A DNA stretch of 64,000 nucleotides from Isoetes taiwanensis. Taxonomy: Eukaryota; Streptophyta; Lycopodiopsida; Isoetales; Isoetaceae. Position 1 is the stretch's first letter; each line of letters opens with the position of its first letter. Below, piece after piece: positions 1 through 15,000 of the stretch. The stretch lies in assembly GCA_021234155.1 (NCBI GenBank), contig JAJEKV010000035.1:744001-808000 (forward strand), in the 5' to 3' direction. A model generated the notes under the pieces. The model was not told where the DNA came from. It was given only the letters and a program-made list of their open reading frames with translations, and ran no database searches. A program made the translations under genes and the position numbers.

Positions 1-3000
1 GCCAGATCCTCCCCACAAGATTGGGAGAGTCCGACATCAAGAGGCGGATCCAAAAGTTCCCGAGGCAGCGCCCTTTCCGCATTGATGAAGATAAATGCCA
101 ATGACCACCAAAAGCCCGTTCCCCTATCCGACCGCTGATCCTCCGCTGGCCCCCTTTCGGAAGGCCCAAAAGATTCCAGATGGATAGGAGAACTTGTCAA
201 ACCGCCGGGCGTCCCCGAGGCTATTAAACCGCAGTTGTTTTGTCGTAATGAACCGGAGGTTTCTAATGGCAAATCGACCGCCAAATCGTCCGACGGCAAA
301 ATTACCCTAGGGAGCAAGTTACAAGGTCGGTTTTGCAAAAGAAAGAAACACCACGCCCTCCATGACAAGATCCCGCATCCACATCCCAGGCCAATTGACT
401 ACGAGTGTGATGGAAGTGAGCTACTTTGGCGCTTTGGAGGTCGGGTGGTCTTCCGCCACGGAACTTGGTCCCTGTGGCAATGTCGACGCTTCGAGTCCAT
501 TGGCAGAGCCAAATCCGCGATTCCGGAGAGGGGGAGGTCGCCGTCTGCCCCCAAGGCCTTGGGGAGAGGAAATTCGGGGCAAGCAGCCCGGGGATTTAGG
601 TCCAAAGGCCAACACCCCACCCACGTCAAGTCACTGCCAAGGGTCCCTAACGAACTGACAAGGAGAGGGCCTCCAAAACGAAACCCCGTGGGCTGCTGTG
701 TTCTAGAAGGGTTTTTTTTGGGGGGCGAGGACTTGGTCTGTTGCACTTGGGACCGCCGAGAAGCCGAGTTGAATGGAGCAAGGGAAATCGACGGAGCAAG
801 TTTGTTCCTGTCCTCCCGATGTGCAAGTAGAAGCCTGGGGTTTTTGAACTAAAAAAGACATTCATAAATTAGCAATTAATGCATTGTAAGAAAAAAATTC
901 TGATTTTTGCCACCGGATTCCTAATCCATCTCCAAGACACATTCGAATTTTCTAAATTTTCCTTTAGGGCTAGGTCAAAGGGTTAGCATTAGAACGTTAA
1001 AAACTTTTTAAAACAGGCAACATTCTGGCACCCTTCCCCAAGTCAAACGAGGCCAGGACCTTGCAGTGATCCTCACAAGAGGGGAGAGTCCCCCCCAAGA
1101 GGCGGATCCAAAATGTTCCCCAGGCAGCCCTTCCCGGCAGCCCCCGGGGCCGTGCACGCTAATGATCACCTTTAGAGCCCGGTTCTATCCGGCATGATCC
1201 TCCGCTCAGGCCCCTCTTCTGAAGGCCCAAAAGATTCCGTGATCGTCCGGAGAACTTGTCAAACCGCGGGGCCCCGAGGCCGGCCTTGTAGAAACCGGCA
1301 GTTGTTTTGTCGTTCGGCACCGGGAGGCTCCGAATGGCAAATCGACCGCCAAATCGTCCAAATGGCGTTACCCTAGGGAGCAAGTTACAAGGTCGGTTTT
1401 GCAAAAAGAAAGAAACACTCACGCCCACACGAAAAGATCCCGCATCCACATCCTAGGCCAATTGACTACGAGTGTGATGGAAGTGAGCTACTTTGGCCTT
1501 GGAGGTCGGGTGGTCTTCTTTTAACTTGGTCCCTGTGGCAATGTCGACGCTCGAGTCCATTGGCGCAGCCAAATCAAGATTCCCAGAAGGGAGGTCACCC
1601 GACCCTGTGGCCTTGGGGAGAGGAAATTTGGGGCAAGCACCTCCTGGGATTTAGGGTCCCCGCCCAAGGCCAACACCCCACTCCACATCAAGTCACAAAG
1701 GCAAGGTGGTCCCGCCGACATATGGAGAGGGCCTCCAAAACGTGAAACCCCGTGGGGCTGCCGTGTTTCTAGAAGGGTTTGCGCTTTGGGGCCGAGACTT
1801 GGTCTGCTGCACTTGGGACCTCGGGCCGAGAAGCCGCATGAGAATACGAGCAAGGGGAACCGATAGTGGAGTTTGGGCCCGTCCCTCCCGATGTGGCAAG
1901 TAGAAGCCTGGGGCTATTGTGGCAAGACATTCATAAATTCGCAATTAATGCATTGTACAAAAATAAATTTGATTTTTTTGCCACTGATTCCTAATCCATT
2001 CCAAAGACACAATATTCCCAATTTTCGAATTTTCTGAGAAGGTCTAGGTCAAAGGGTTAAGATTAGAACGGTCGGGCAGCCCGCCAGTGGCAAACCAAAT
2101 GGCACCCTTCCCCAAGTCAAACGAGGCCAGACCTTGCAGATCCCTCACAAGAGGGGAGAGTCCTGACCCCAAGAGGCGGATCCAAAAGTTCCCGAGGCAG
2201 CTCCTTCCCCGGCAGCCGCCCCCCGGGCTGCACGCCATGACCACCCTCCCGAGCCCGGCCCCCTATCCGACCGCTGATCCTCCGCTCAGGGGCCCCTTCG
2301 AAGGCCCAAAAGATTCCAGACGGCCGGGAGAACTTGTCAAACCGGGGCCCCCCGAGGCTCACTTTGTAGAAACCGGGTAGTTGTTTTGTCGCTCGGGCAC
2401 CGGGAGGTTCGGAATGGCAAATCGACCGCCAAATCGTCCGAATGGCAAAATTACCCTAGGGAGCAAGTTACAAGGTCGGTTTTGCAAAAGAAAGAAACAC
2501 CACGCCTCCACGACAAGATCCCGCATCCACATCCTAGGCCAATTGACTACGAGTGTGATGGAAGTGAGCTACTTTGGCGCTTCTTGAGGTGTGGTCTTCG
2601 CCACTAACTTGGTCCCCTGTGGCAATGTCGACGCCTGAGTCCATTGGCGAGCCAAATCGCGATTCCCAGAGGGAGGTCGCTCGTCCGTCCCTGTGGCCTT
2701 GGGGAGAGGAAATTGGCAATGGGGATTTTAGGTCCATGCTTGGAGGCCAACACCCCCACTCCACGCCAAGTCACTCAAGGTCCCGCCTGACCGACAAGGA
2801 GAGGGCTGTGGGGTTGCTGTGTGTTCTAGAAGGGTAGGCGCTTTGGGGGCCGAGACTTGGTCTCACAGGTACTTGGGACCGCCGGAAGCCGAAGTTACGG
2901 AGCAAGGGGAACCGACGGAGCGGAGTTTGGGCCTGTCCTCCTCCCGATGTGGCAAGTAGAAGTCGGGGCACTTTTGCGTGGGCAAGACATTCATAATTCG

Positions 3001-6000
3001 CAATTAATGCATTATACGAAAATAAATTTGATTTTTTTGCCGCCTGGATTCCTAATCCATCTCCAGCACACAGCCCAATTTTCGAATTTTCTGGAGAAGG
3101 TCTAGGTCAAAGGGTTAAGATTAGAACGGCTTCGGGCAGCCCGCTGCAGGCAACCGAGCCGGCACCCTTCCCCAAGTCAAACGAGGCCAGACCTTGTGAT
3201 CCCTCACAAGAGGGGAGAGTCCTGACCCCAAGAGGCGGATCCAAAAAAGTTCCCGAGGCAGCCCTTCCGGCAACCCCCCTGGGCCGCACGCTAATGACCA
3301 CCCTCCCGAGCCCGCCCCATCCGCACCGCGGATCCTCCGCTCGGGGCCCTCTTCGGAAGGCCCAAAAGATTCCGCAGACGGCCCCGGAGAACTTGTAAAC
3401 GGGCGGGCGCCCCGAGGTCGGGCCTTGTAGAAACCAAGTAGTTGTTTGTCGTCGCACCGGGAGGCTCCGAATGGCAAATCGACCCCGCCAAATCGGGCCC
3501 GAATGGCGAAATTACCCTAGGGAGCAAGTTACAAGGTCGGTTTTGCAAAAGAAAGAAACACTCACGCCCACGACAAAGATCCCGCATCCACATCCCAGGC
3601 CACCGACTACGAGTGTGATGGAAGTGAGCTACTTTGGCGCTTTCTGAGGTCGGGTGGTCTTCTGGCCACGGAACTTGGTCCCCGTGGCAACGCCGACGCC
3701 TCCGAGTCCATCAGCAGAGCCAAATCGCGACCGGAGAGGGAGGTCGCCTCGGTCCGCCCCTCGGCCTTGGGGAGAGGAACCGGCAAGAAGCCCTGGGGAT
3801 TTAGGGTCCGGTTCAAGGCCAACACCCCCACTCCACGCCAAGTCACGGCAGCAAGGTCCCGCCCGACCGGGACAAGGAGAGGGCTTAAAACGTAAACCCC
3901 GTGGTTGCTGTGTTCTAGGCTGGTTTGGCGCTTTGGGGCCGAGACTTGGTCTCCTGCACTTGGGACCTGGCCAGAAGCCGCAGCCGAGAATACGGAGCAA
4001 GGGGAACTGGACGGAGCGGAGTTTGGGCCTGTCCTCCTCCCGATGTGGCAAGTAGAAGTCTGGGGGCGCTTTGCAGTGGCAAGACATTCATAAATCTCGC
4101 AATTAATGCATTGCACGAAAAATAAATTCGATTTTTTGCCACCGAATCCTAATCCATTTCCAAAGACAACAACCCAATTTTCAAATTTTCTGAGAAGGTC
4201 TAGGTCAAAGGGTTAAGATTAGAACGGGTGGGCAGCCCACAGGTGGCAACCGAGCCGGCACCCTTCCCCAAGTCAAACGAGGCCGACCTTGCAGGGATCC
4301 CTCACAAGAGGGGAGAGTCCCACCCCAAGAGGCGGATCCAAAAAGTTCCCGAGGCAAGTTCTTTTCCCAGCGCCCCTGGGGCTGCACGCTAATGACCACC
4401 CTCCCCCGAGCCCGGCTCCCCCATCCGACCGCTGGATCCTCCGCTCAGGCCCCTTTGGAAGGCCCAAAAGATTCCAGATCGGTCCCGGAGAACTTGTCAA
4501 ACCGCCGGGCCCCCGAGGTCGGCCTTGTAGAAACCGCAGTTGTTTTGTCGCTCGCACCGGGAGGTCCTAATGGCAAATCGACCGCCAAATCGTCCGGAAT
4601 GGCTTAAATTACCCTAGGGAGCAAGTTACAAGGCCGGTTTTGCAAAAGAAAGAAACACTCACGCCCTCCACAACAAAGATCCCGCATCCACATCCTAGGC
4701 CAATCGACTACGAGTGTGATGGAAGTGAGCTACTTTGTCGCTTTTTGAGGTCGGGTGGTCTTCCCGCCACGGAACTTGGTCCCCAGGGCAATGCCGACGC
4801 TCGAGTCCATTGGGCAGAGCCAAATCGCGATTCCTGAGAGGGGAGGTCGCCTATCCGCCCCTGTGGCCTTGGGAGAGGAAATTCGGTGGCTTCCTGGGAT
4901 TTTAGGGTCCATGCTCGGGCGCCAACACCCCCACTCCACGCCGTCACGGCCAAGGTCCCGCCCGGACCGGCTGCTGGAGAGGGCCTCTAAAAATGAACCC
5001 CTGTGGGTTGCCGTTCTAGAAGGGTTTTATGCTTTGGGGGCCGAGACTTGGTCTGCTGCACTTGGGACCTGGCCGAGAAGCCGCAGCCGAAATACGGAGA
5101 AAGGGGAACTGACGAGCGAGTTTGGGCCCGTCCTCCGATGTGGCAAGTAGAAGTCGGGGCGCTTTTGGCAAAGGGCAAGACATTCATAAATTCGCAATTA
5201 ATGCATTGTACGAAAAATAAATTTGATTTTTTGCCACCGGATTCCTAATCCATCTCCAGCACACGGCCCAATTTTCAAATTTTCGGAGAAGGTCTAGGTC
5301 AAAGGGTTAGCATTAGAACGGGCCGGGCAGCCTGCTGTGGCAACCGAAATGGCACCCTTCCCCAAGTCAAACGAGGCCAGACCTTGCAGATCCCTCACAA
5401 GAGGGGAGAGTCCCACCCCAAGAGGCGGATCCAAAAAAGTTCCCGAGGCAGCCCTTCCCGGCGCCAGGCCTCCCTGGGTCACGCTAATGACCACCCTCCC
5501 GGAGCCCGGTTCCCCTATCCGACCGCTGATCCTCCGCTCAGGGCCCCTTCTTCGAAGGCCCAAAAGATTCCGTGATCGGGTCCGGAGAACTTGTCAAACC
5601 GCTGGGCGCCCCGAGGTCGGCCTTTGTAGAAACCGGGCAGTTGTTTTGTCGCTCGGGCACCGGGGAGGCTCCTAATGGCAAATCGACCGCCAAATCGTCC
5701 ATGAATGGCGAAATTACCCTAGGGAGCAAGTTACAAGGTCGGTTTTGCAAAAGAAAGAAACACCACGCCCACCACGACAAGATCCCGCATCCACATCCTA
5801 GGCCAATTGACTACGAGTGTGATGGAAGTGAGCTACTTTGGCGCTTCTTGAGGTCGGGTGGTCTTCTGCCACGGAACTTGGTCCCTGTGGCAATGTCGAC
5901 GTTCGAGTCCATTGGCGAGCCAAATCGCGATTCCGAGAGGGGAGGTCGCCATCTCCGTCCCCTGTGGCCTTTGGGGAGAGGAAATTCCGGGGCAAGCAAC

Positions 6001-9000
6001 CGCCCGGGATTTTAGGTCCCCGGCCAGAAGGCCAACACCCCCACTCCACGCCAAGTCACGCGCAAGGTCCCCGGGCCGACCGACAAGGAGAGGGCCTCCA
6101 AAACGAAAACCCCGTGGGTTGCTGTGTTCTAGAAGGGTTTGGCGCTTTGGGGGCCGAGACTTGGTCTTGTTGCACTTGGGACTAAACGCCGAGAAGCTGC
6201 AGCCGAGAATACGGAGCAAGGGAACTGACGGAGCGGGAGTTTGGGCCTGCCCTCCTCCCGATGTGGCAAGTAGAAGTTCGGGGGCGCTTTTATAGGGCAA
6301 GACATTCATAAATTCGCAATTAATGCATTGTACGAAAATAAATTTGATTTTTTGCCACCGGATTCCTAATTCATCTCCAAAGACATAGCCCAATTTTCGA
6401 AATTTTCGAGAAGGTCTAGGTCAAAGGGTTAGCATTAGAACGGAGTTTGTGGGAGGCAGCCCGCTGTTGTGGCAACCGAGCCGGCACCCTTCCCCAAGTC
6501 AAATGAGGCCAGGACCTTGGAATGATCCCCACAAGAGGGGAGAGTCCGGACCCCAAGAGGCGGATCCAAAAGTTCCCGAGGCAGCCCTTTTGTGATGATG
6601 GGCAGCGGCCCACTGGGGTCGTGACGCTAATGACCACCCCCCAGCCCTTGGCCCCATCCGACCGCTGATCCTCCGCTCAGGCCCTCTTCGAAGGCCCAAA
6701 AGATTCCGGATCGGGTTTGAGAACTTGTCAAACCGCTGGGCCCCCGAGGTCGGCCTTTGTAGAAACCGCATTGTTTTGTCGCTCGGGCACCGGGAGGCTC
6801 CTAATGGCAACCGACCGCCAAATCGTCCGCATGGCGAAATTACCCTAGGGAGCAAGTTACAAGGTCGGTTTTGCAAAAGAAAGAAAACACTCACGCCCAC
6901 GACAAGATCCCGCATCCACATCCTAGGCCAATTGACTACGAGTGTGATGGAAGTGAGCTACTTTGGCGCTTGAGGTCGGGTGGTCTTCCGCCACGAACTT
7001 GGTCCCCAGGGCAATGTCGACGTTTCGAGTCCATTGGCGAGCCAAATCGCGATTCCGAGAGGGGAGGTCGCCTGGGTCCGTCCCTGTGGCCTTGGGAGAG
7101 GAAATTGGGGCAAGCAGCCCGGGATTTTAGGGTCCGCGGGTTTCCGGCGCCAACACCCCCACTCCACGCCAAGTCACGCCAAGGTCCCGCCCGACCGACA
7201 AGGAGAGGGCTCCAAAACGAAACCCCGTGGGGCTGCCGTGTTCTAGAAGGGTTTGGCGCTTTGGGGGCCGAGACTTGGTCTCAAGCACTTGGGACCCGGC
7301 CGAGAAGCCGCAAATGAGAATACGAAAGCAAGGGGAACTGACGGAGGGAGTTTGGGCCTGTCCTCCTCCCGATGTGGCAAGTAGAAGTCGGGGGCGCTTT
7401 TAAAGGGTAAGACATTCATAAATTCAAGATTAATGCATTGTACGAAAAATAAATTTGATTTTTGCCACCTGAATTCCTAATCCATCTCCAAAGACACAAC
7501 CCAATTTTCAAATTTTTGGAGAAGGTCTAGGTCAAAGGGTTAGATTAGAATCCAAGCCGGGGCAGCCCGCTGAGGTAACCCCAGCCGCACCCTTCCCCAA
7601 GTCAAACGAGGCCATGACCTTTGTGATCCCTCAAAAAGGGGGGGAGAGTCCGGACCCCAAGAGGCTGGATCCAAAAGTTCCCAGGCAGCCTCTTTCCCGC
7701 AGCGCCCCACGGGGCCATCGCTAATGACCACCCTCCCGAGCCCGGCCTCCCCATCCGGACCGCTGATCCTCCGCTCAGGCCCCTTCGAAGGCCCAAAAGA
7801 TTCCAGACGGCCCCGAGAACTTGTCAAACCGCGGGGCGGCCCCGAGGCTCTACCAGAAACCGGGTAGTTGTTTTGTCGCTCGGCACTGGGAGGCTCCGTT
7901 AATGGCAAATCGACCGCCAAATCGTCCCCGAATGGCGAAATTACCCTAGGGAGCAAGTTACAAGGTCGGTTTTGCAAAAGAAAGAAACACTCACGCCCCA
8001 CGACAAGATCCCGCATCCACATCCTAGGCCAATTGACTACGAGTGTGATGGAAGTGAGCTACTTTGGCGCTTCTTGAGGTCGGGTGGTCTTCCGCCACGG
8101 AACTTGGTCCCTGTGGCAATGTCGACGTTTCCGAGTCCATTGGCAGAGCCAAATCGCGTATTCCGGAGAGGGAGGTCATTCGGCCCCTGTGGCCTTGGGA
8201 GAGGAAATTCGGGCAAGCAGCTTCCTGGGATTTTTAGGGTCCGTAGTTCAAGGGGCCAACACCCCCACTCCACGCCAAGTCACGCCTGCAAGGTCCCGCC
8301 TGACCGACAAGGAGAGGGCCTCCAAAACGTAACCCCGTGTGGGCTGCCGTGTTCTAGAAGGGTTTGCGCTTTGGGGCCGAGACTTGGTCTCAAGGTACTT
8401 GGGACCCGGCCGGAAGTCGCAGCCGAGAATACGGGAGCAAGGAACTGACGGAAGCGGAGTTTGGGCCTGTCCTCCTCCCGATGTGGCAAGTAGAAGTCGG
8501 GGGCTTTGCAAAGGGCAAGACATTCATAAATTCGCAATTAATGCATTGTACGAAAATAAATTCATTTTTTGCCACCGGAAATCCTAATCCATTTCCAGCA
8601 CACGCCCCCAATTTTCGAAATTTTCTGAGAAGGTCTAGGTCAAAGGGTTAGTATTAGAACGGGTTTGGCAGCCCGCTGTGGCAACCGAGCCGCACCCTTC
8701 CCCAAGTCAAACGAGGCCAGGACCTTGCAGGATCCCTCACAAGAGGGGGGAGAGTCCCACCCCAAGAGGCGGATCCAAAAAGTTCCCCGAGGCAGCCCTT
8801 CCCGGCAAATGGGCCCCCCGGGGTCGACGCTAATGACCACCCTCCCGTGAGCCCGGGTTCCCCATCCGACCGCTGATCCTCCGCTCAGGGCCCTCTTCTG
8901 AAGGCCCAAAAGATTCCAGATCGTCCGGAGAACTTGTCAAAATGCATGGCCCCCCGAGGGCTCTACCTTTGTAGAAACCGCTATCTTGTCGCTCGGGCAT

Positions 9001-12000
9001 TCGGGGAGGTGTCCTAATGGCAAATCGACCGCCAAATCGTCCGCAATGGCGAAAATTACCCTAGGAGCAAGTTACAAGGTCGGTTTTGCAAAAGAAAGAA
9101 ACACTCACGCCCTCCACGACAAGATCCCGCATCCACATCCTAGGCCAATCGACCACGAAAGTGATGGAAGTGAGCTACTTTGGCGCTTCTGAGGTCGGGT
9201 GGTCTTCCGCCACGGAACTTGGTCCCTGGGCAACGCTGACGCTCGAGTCCATTGGCGAGCCAAATCGCGATTCCTCGGAGAGGGGAGGTCGCCTCGTCCG
9301 GCCCCTCGTGGCCTTGGGAGAGGAAATTCGGGGCAAGCAGCCTCCAAATTTTAGGGTCCGCGGCTCGCTCCAACACCCCACTCCACGCCAAGTCACCGCG
9401 CAAGGTCCCGCCCCGACCGACAAGGAGAGGGCCTCCAAAACGTAAACCCCGTGGGTGCCGTGTTCTAGAAGGGTTTGGCGCTTTGGGGCCGAGACTTGGT
9501 CTCACAGCACTTGGGACCCGGGCCGAGAAGCCGCAGCCGAGAATACGGAGCAAGGGGAACCGACGGAGCGGAGTTTGGGCCCCGTCCTCCTCCCGATGGG
9601 CAAGTAGAAGCTCTGGGGCGCTTTTTGCAAAGGGCAAGACATTCATAAATTTGCAATTAATGCATTGTACGAAAATAAATTCTGATTTTTTTTGCCAACC
9701 TGGATTCCTAATTCATCTCCAAAGACACAGCCCAATTTTCGAATTTTCTGAGAAGGTCTAGGTCAAAGGGTTAGCATTAGAACTGGTCGGGCAGCCCGCT
9801 GCAGTGGCAACCGAGCCGCACCCTTCCCCAAGTCAAACGAGGCCATGACCTTGCAGGGATCCCTCACAAGAGGGGGAGAGTCCGACCCCAAGAGGCGGGA
9901 TCCAAAAGTTCCCGAGGCAGCCCTTTTTCCCCGCAGCGCCCCTGGGCCGCAGACGCTTAATGACCACCTCCCGAGCCCTGCCTCCCATCCGACCGCTGAT
10001 CCTCCGCTCAGGGGCCCCTTCGAAGGCCCAAAAGATTCCAGATCGTCCCCGAGAACTTGTCAAACCGCTGGGCCCCGGGAGGTCGGCCTTTGTAGAAACC
10101 AAGCAGTTGTTTTGTCGCTCGCACCGGGAGGTTCTAATGGCAAATCGACCGCCAAATCGGCCCTAATGGCGAAATTACCCTAGGGAGCAAGTTACAAGGT
10201 CGGTTTTTGCAAAAGAAAGAAACACTCACGCCTCCACGACAAGATCCCGCATCCACATCCTAGGCCAATTGACTACGAGTGTGATGGAAGTGAGCTACTT
10301 TGGCGCTTCTGAGGTCGGGTGGTCTTCGCCACTTTAACTGGTCCCCTGGCAATGTCGACGCTCGAGTCCATTGGCAGAGCCAAATCGCGATTCCTGAGAG
10401 GGAGGTCGCCTCGTCCGGCCCCCGTGGCCTTGGGAGAGGAAATTTGGGCAAGCAGCCTCGGGATTTTAGGGTCCGTGCTCAAGGCCAACACCCCCACTCC
10501 ACGCCAAGTCACTCTACCAAGGTCCCGCCCGAACCGACAAGGAGAGGGCCTCCAAAACGTGAACCCCGTGGGTGCCGTGTTCTAGAAGGGTTTATGCTTT
10601 GGGGCCGAGACTTGGTCTCTGCTGCACTTGGGACCGGCCGGAGAAGTCGCAGCCGAGAATACGGAGCAAGGGAACCGACGGAGCGGAGTTTGGGCCTGTC
10701 CTCCCGATGTGGGCAAGTAGAAGCTTGGGGCGCTGGCAAAGGGCAAGACATTCATAAATTCGCAATTAATGCATTGTACGAAAAATAAATTCTGATTTTT
10801 TTGCCACCGATTCCTAATTCATCTCCAAAGACATGGCCCAATTTTCAAATTTTCGAGAAGGTCTAGGTCAAAGGGTTAGTATTAGAACGGGTCGGGCAGC
10901 CCACAGGTAGCAACCGAGCCGGCACCCTTCCCCAAGTCAAACGAGGCCAGGACCTTTGCAGGATCCCTCACAAGAGGGGAGAGTCCTGACCCCAAGAGGC
11001 GGATCCAAAAGTTCCCGAGGCAGCCTTTCCTCGGGTGTCAGCCCCCCGGGGCCGCACGCTAATGACCACCCTCCCGAGCCCGGCCCCTATCCGACCGCTG
11101 ATCCTCCGCTCAGGGCCCCTCTTGGAAGGCCCAAAAGATTCCAGACGGCCCCGGAGAACTTGTCAAACCGCTGGCGCCCCGGAGGCGGCCTTTGTAGAAA
11201 CCGGGCAGCAGTTCTGTCGCTCGGCACCGGGAGGCCCTAATGGCAAATCCACCCCCGCCAAATCAGTCCTAATGGCGAAATTACCCTAGGGAGCAAGTTA
11301 CAAGGTCGGTTTTGCAAAAAGAAAGAAACACTCACGCCCACGACAAGAGATCCGCATCCACATCCTAGGCCAATTGACTACGAGTGTGATGGAAGTGAGC
11401 TACTTTGGCGCTTCTGAGGTCGGGTGGTCTTCCCGGCCACTTTAACTTGGTCCCTGTGGCAATGTCGACGTTCGAGTCCATTGGCGTTAGCCAAATCGCG
11501 ATTCCCGAGAGGGAGGTCGCCTGGCCCGGCCCCTGTGGCCTTGGGAGAGGAAATTGGGGCAGCCCCTGGGATTTTAGGTCCAGGAGCCAAGGCCAACACC
11601 CCCACCCATCGTCAAGTCACTCAAGAAGGTCCCGACCCGAACCGACAAGGAGAGGGCCTCCAAAACGAAAACCCCGTGGGCTGCTGTGTTCTAGAAGGGT
11701 TTGCGCTTTTGGGGCCGAGACTTGGTCTCATGCACTTGGGACCGGCCGAGAAGCCGCAGCCGAGAATACGGAGCAAGGGGAACCGACGGAGCGGAGTTTG
11801 GGCCTGTCCCTCCTCCCGATGTGGCAAGTAGAAGTCTGGGGGCTTTTTATAAAGGGGCAAGACATTCATAAATTCGCAATTAATGCATTGTACGTAAAAT
11901 AAATTCTGATTTTTGCCACCGATTCCTAATCCATCTCCAAAGACACAGCCCAATTTTCGAAATTTTCGAGAAGGTCTAGGTCAAAGGGTTAAGATTAGAA

Positions 12001-15000
12001 CGGGCCGGGGCAGCCCGCTGTGGCAACCGAGCTGGCACCCTTCCCCAAGTCAAACGAGGCCAGGACCTTGCAGGATCCCTCACAAGAGGGGAGAGTCCTG
12101 ACCCCAAGAGGCGGATCCAAAAGTTCCCGAGGCAGCCCCTTCCCCGGGCAGCCCCCTGGGTCAGACGCTTAATGACCACCTCCCGAGTCCGGGTTCCCCA
12201 TCCCACCGCTGATCCTCCGCTCAGGGCCCCTCTTCGAAGGCCCAAAAGATTCCAGACCGGGTCCGAGAACTTGTCAAACCGCTGGGCCCCGAGGCTCCGG
12301 CCTTTGTAGAAACCGGGCAGTTGTCTTGTCGTCGGCATCCATCGGGAGGCTCCGGAATGGCAAATCGACCCCGCCAAATCGTCCCAATGGCACGTAAATT
12401 ACCCTAGGGAGCAAGTTACAAGGTCGGTTTTGCAAAAGAAAGAAAAACTCACGCCCCACGACAAGATCCCGCATCCACATCCTAGGCCAATTGACTACGA
12501 AAGTGATGGAAGTGAGCTACTTTGGCGCTTCTTGGAGGTCGGGTGGTCTTCCTGCCACGGAACTTGGTCCCTGTAGAAACGCCGACGCTCGAGTCCATTG
12601 GCGAGCCAAATCGCGATTCCCGAGAGGGGAGGTCGCCTGGCCCGGCCCCCTGGCCTTGGGGAGAGGGAAATTTTGCGGAGGCGCCTGGGGGGATTTTAGG
12701 TCCGTGGCTCAAGGCCAACACTTTACTCCACGCCAAGTCACGGTCCTCAGTCCCGGGGAAAGACCGGACAAGGAGAGGGCCTCCAAAACGTCAAACCCCG
12801 TGGGCTGCCGTGTTCTAGAAGGGTTTAAACCCTGCGTTTTGGGGGTCAGACTTGGTCTCATGCACTTGGGACCCGGCCGAGAAGCCGCATTCAGAGAATA
12901 CGGAGCAAGGGAACCGACGAGCGGAGTTTGGGCCTGTCCTCCTCCCGATGTGGCAAGTAGAAGTCGGGGGCGCTTTTGCCAAGGCAAGACATTCATAAAT
13001 TCGCAATTAATGCATTGTACGAAAATAAATTCTGATTTTTGCCACCGGAATCCTAATCCATTTCCAAAGACACAGCCCAATTTTCAAATTTTCGGAGAAG
13101 GTCTAGGTCAAAGGGTTAAGATTAGAACGGTCGGGGCAGCCCGCTGCAGGGGCAACCGAGCCGGCACCCTTCCCCAAGTCAAACGAGGCTGGACCTTGCG
13201 CGGGATCCCTCACAAGAGGGGAGAGTCCTGACCCCAAGAGGCGGGATCCAAAAAGTTCCCGAGGCAGCCCTTCCCCGGGGCGCCCCGGGTCCGCACGCTA
13301 ATGACCACCCTCCCTGAGCGAGTCCCCCCCATCCCACCGCTGATCCTCCGCTCAGGGGCCCCTCTTGGAAGGCCCAAAAGATTCCGGGATCGGGTCCCGA
13401 GAACTTGTCAAAATCATGGGCCCCCCGAGGTCGGCCTTGTAGAAACCGGGCAGTTGTTTTGTCGTCGGCACCGGGAGGCTTCGAATGGCAAATCGACCCC
13501 GCCAAATCGTCCGGAATGGCGAAATTACCCTAGGAGCAAGTTACAAGGTCGGTTTTGCAAAAGAAAGAAACACCACGCCCACGACAAAAAGATCCCGCAT
13601 CCACATCCTAGGCCAATTGACTACGAAAGTGTGATGGAAGTGAGCTACTTTGGCGCTTCTTGGAGGTCGGGTGGTCTTCTCGCCACGGAACTTGGTCCCC
13701 GTGGCAATGTCGACAAGCCCGAGTCCATCGCGAGCCAAATCGCGACCCGGGAGAGGGAGGTCGCCCGTCCGGGTCCCCGGCCTTGGGGAGAGGAAATTCG
13801 GGGCAAGCAAATGGGGATTTTAGGGTCCGTACTCAAGGCCAACACCCCCCACCCACGCCAAGTCACGTAAAGAAGGTCCCGCCCGATCCGACAAAGGGAG
13901 AGGGCCTCCAAAAACGAAAACCCCGTGGCTGCTGTGTTCTAGAAGGGTTTATGCTTTGGGGCCGAGACTTGGTCTGTTGCACTTGGGACCGCCGGAAGTC
14001 GCAGCCTTAGAATACGGAGCAAGGGAACCGACCGGAGCGGAGTTTGGGCCTGTCCTCCGATGTGGCAAGTAGAAGCCTGGGGCGCTTTTGGCAAAGGGCA
14101 AGATATTCATAAATTCGCAATTAATGCATTGTACGAAAATAAATTCTGATTTTTGCCAAATGAATTCCTAATCCATTTCCAGCACAGCCCAATTTTCAAA
14201 TTTTCGAGAAGGTCTAGGTCAAAGGGTTAGCTTAGAATTCAAAGCAGGGGAGTTTGTGGCAACCGAAATGGGTTGACCCTTCCCCAAGTCAAAAACGAGG
14301 CCAGACCTTTTGCAGTGGATCCCTCACAAGAGGGGAGAGAGTCCCGACCCCAAGAGGCGGATCCAAAAGTTCCCCGGGGCAGTTCTTCCCCGGCAACTAC
14401 TAGGGCCGCATCGCTTAATGACCACCCCTCCCCGGCAGCCTAGCCTCCCCTATCCGAATCGCTGGATCCCTCCGCTCAGGGCCCCTTTGGGAAGACCCAA
14501 AAAGATTCCGTGATCGGGTCCGGAGAATGTCAAACCATTCAAGCCCCGAGGCTGGCCTTGTAGAAACCGCAGTAGTCTTGTCGCCGCACCGGGGAGGTCC
14601 CAAATCAAACCTGCCAAATCGGGCCTAATGGTGAAATTACCCCTAGGGAGCAAGTTACAAGGTCGGTTTTGCAAAAGAAAGAAACACTACTCCCCACGAC
14701 AAAATCCCGTGATCCACATCCTAGGCCAATTGACTACGAAAGTGTGATGGAAGTGAGCTACTTTGGCGGCTCTTGCTTGAGGTCGGGTGGTCTTCTCCGC
14801 CAATGCAACTTTGGTCCCCGGGCAATGGACGCTCTCGAGTCCATTGGCAGAGCCAAATCGCGATTCGGAGAGGGGAGGTCGCCTGCCCGCCCCTGTGGCC
14901 TTGGGGAGAGGGAAATTCGGGCAAGCAACTCGGGATTTTAGGGTCCGTGTTCGCTGCCAACACCCCCACTCCATCGCCAAGTCACTCCAGGTCCCGCCTT

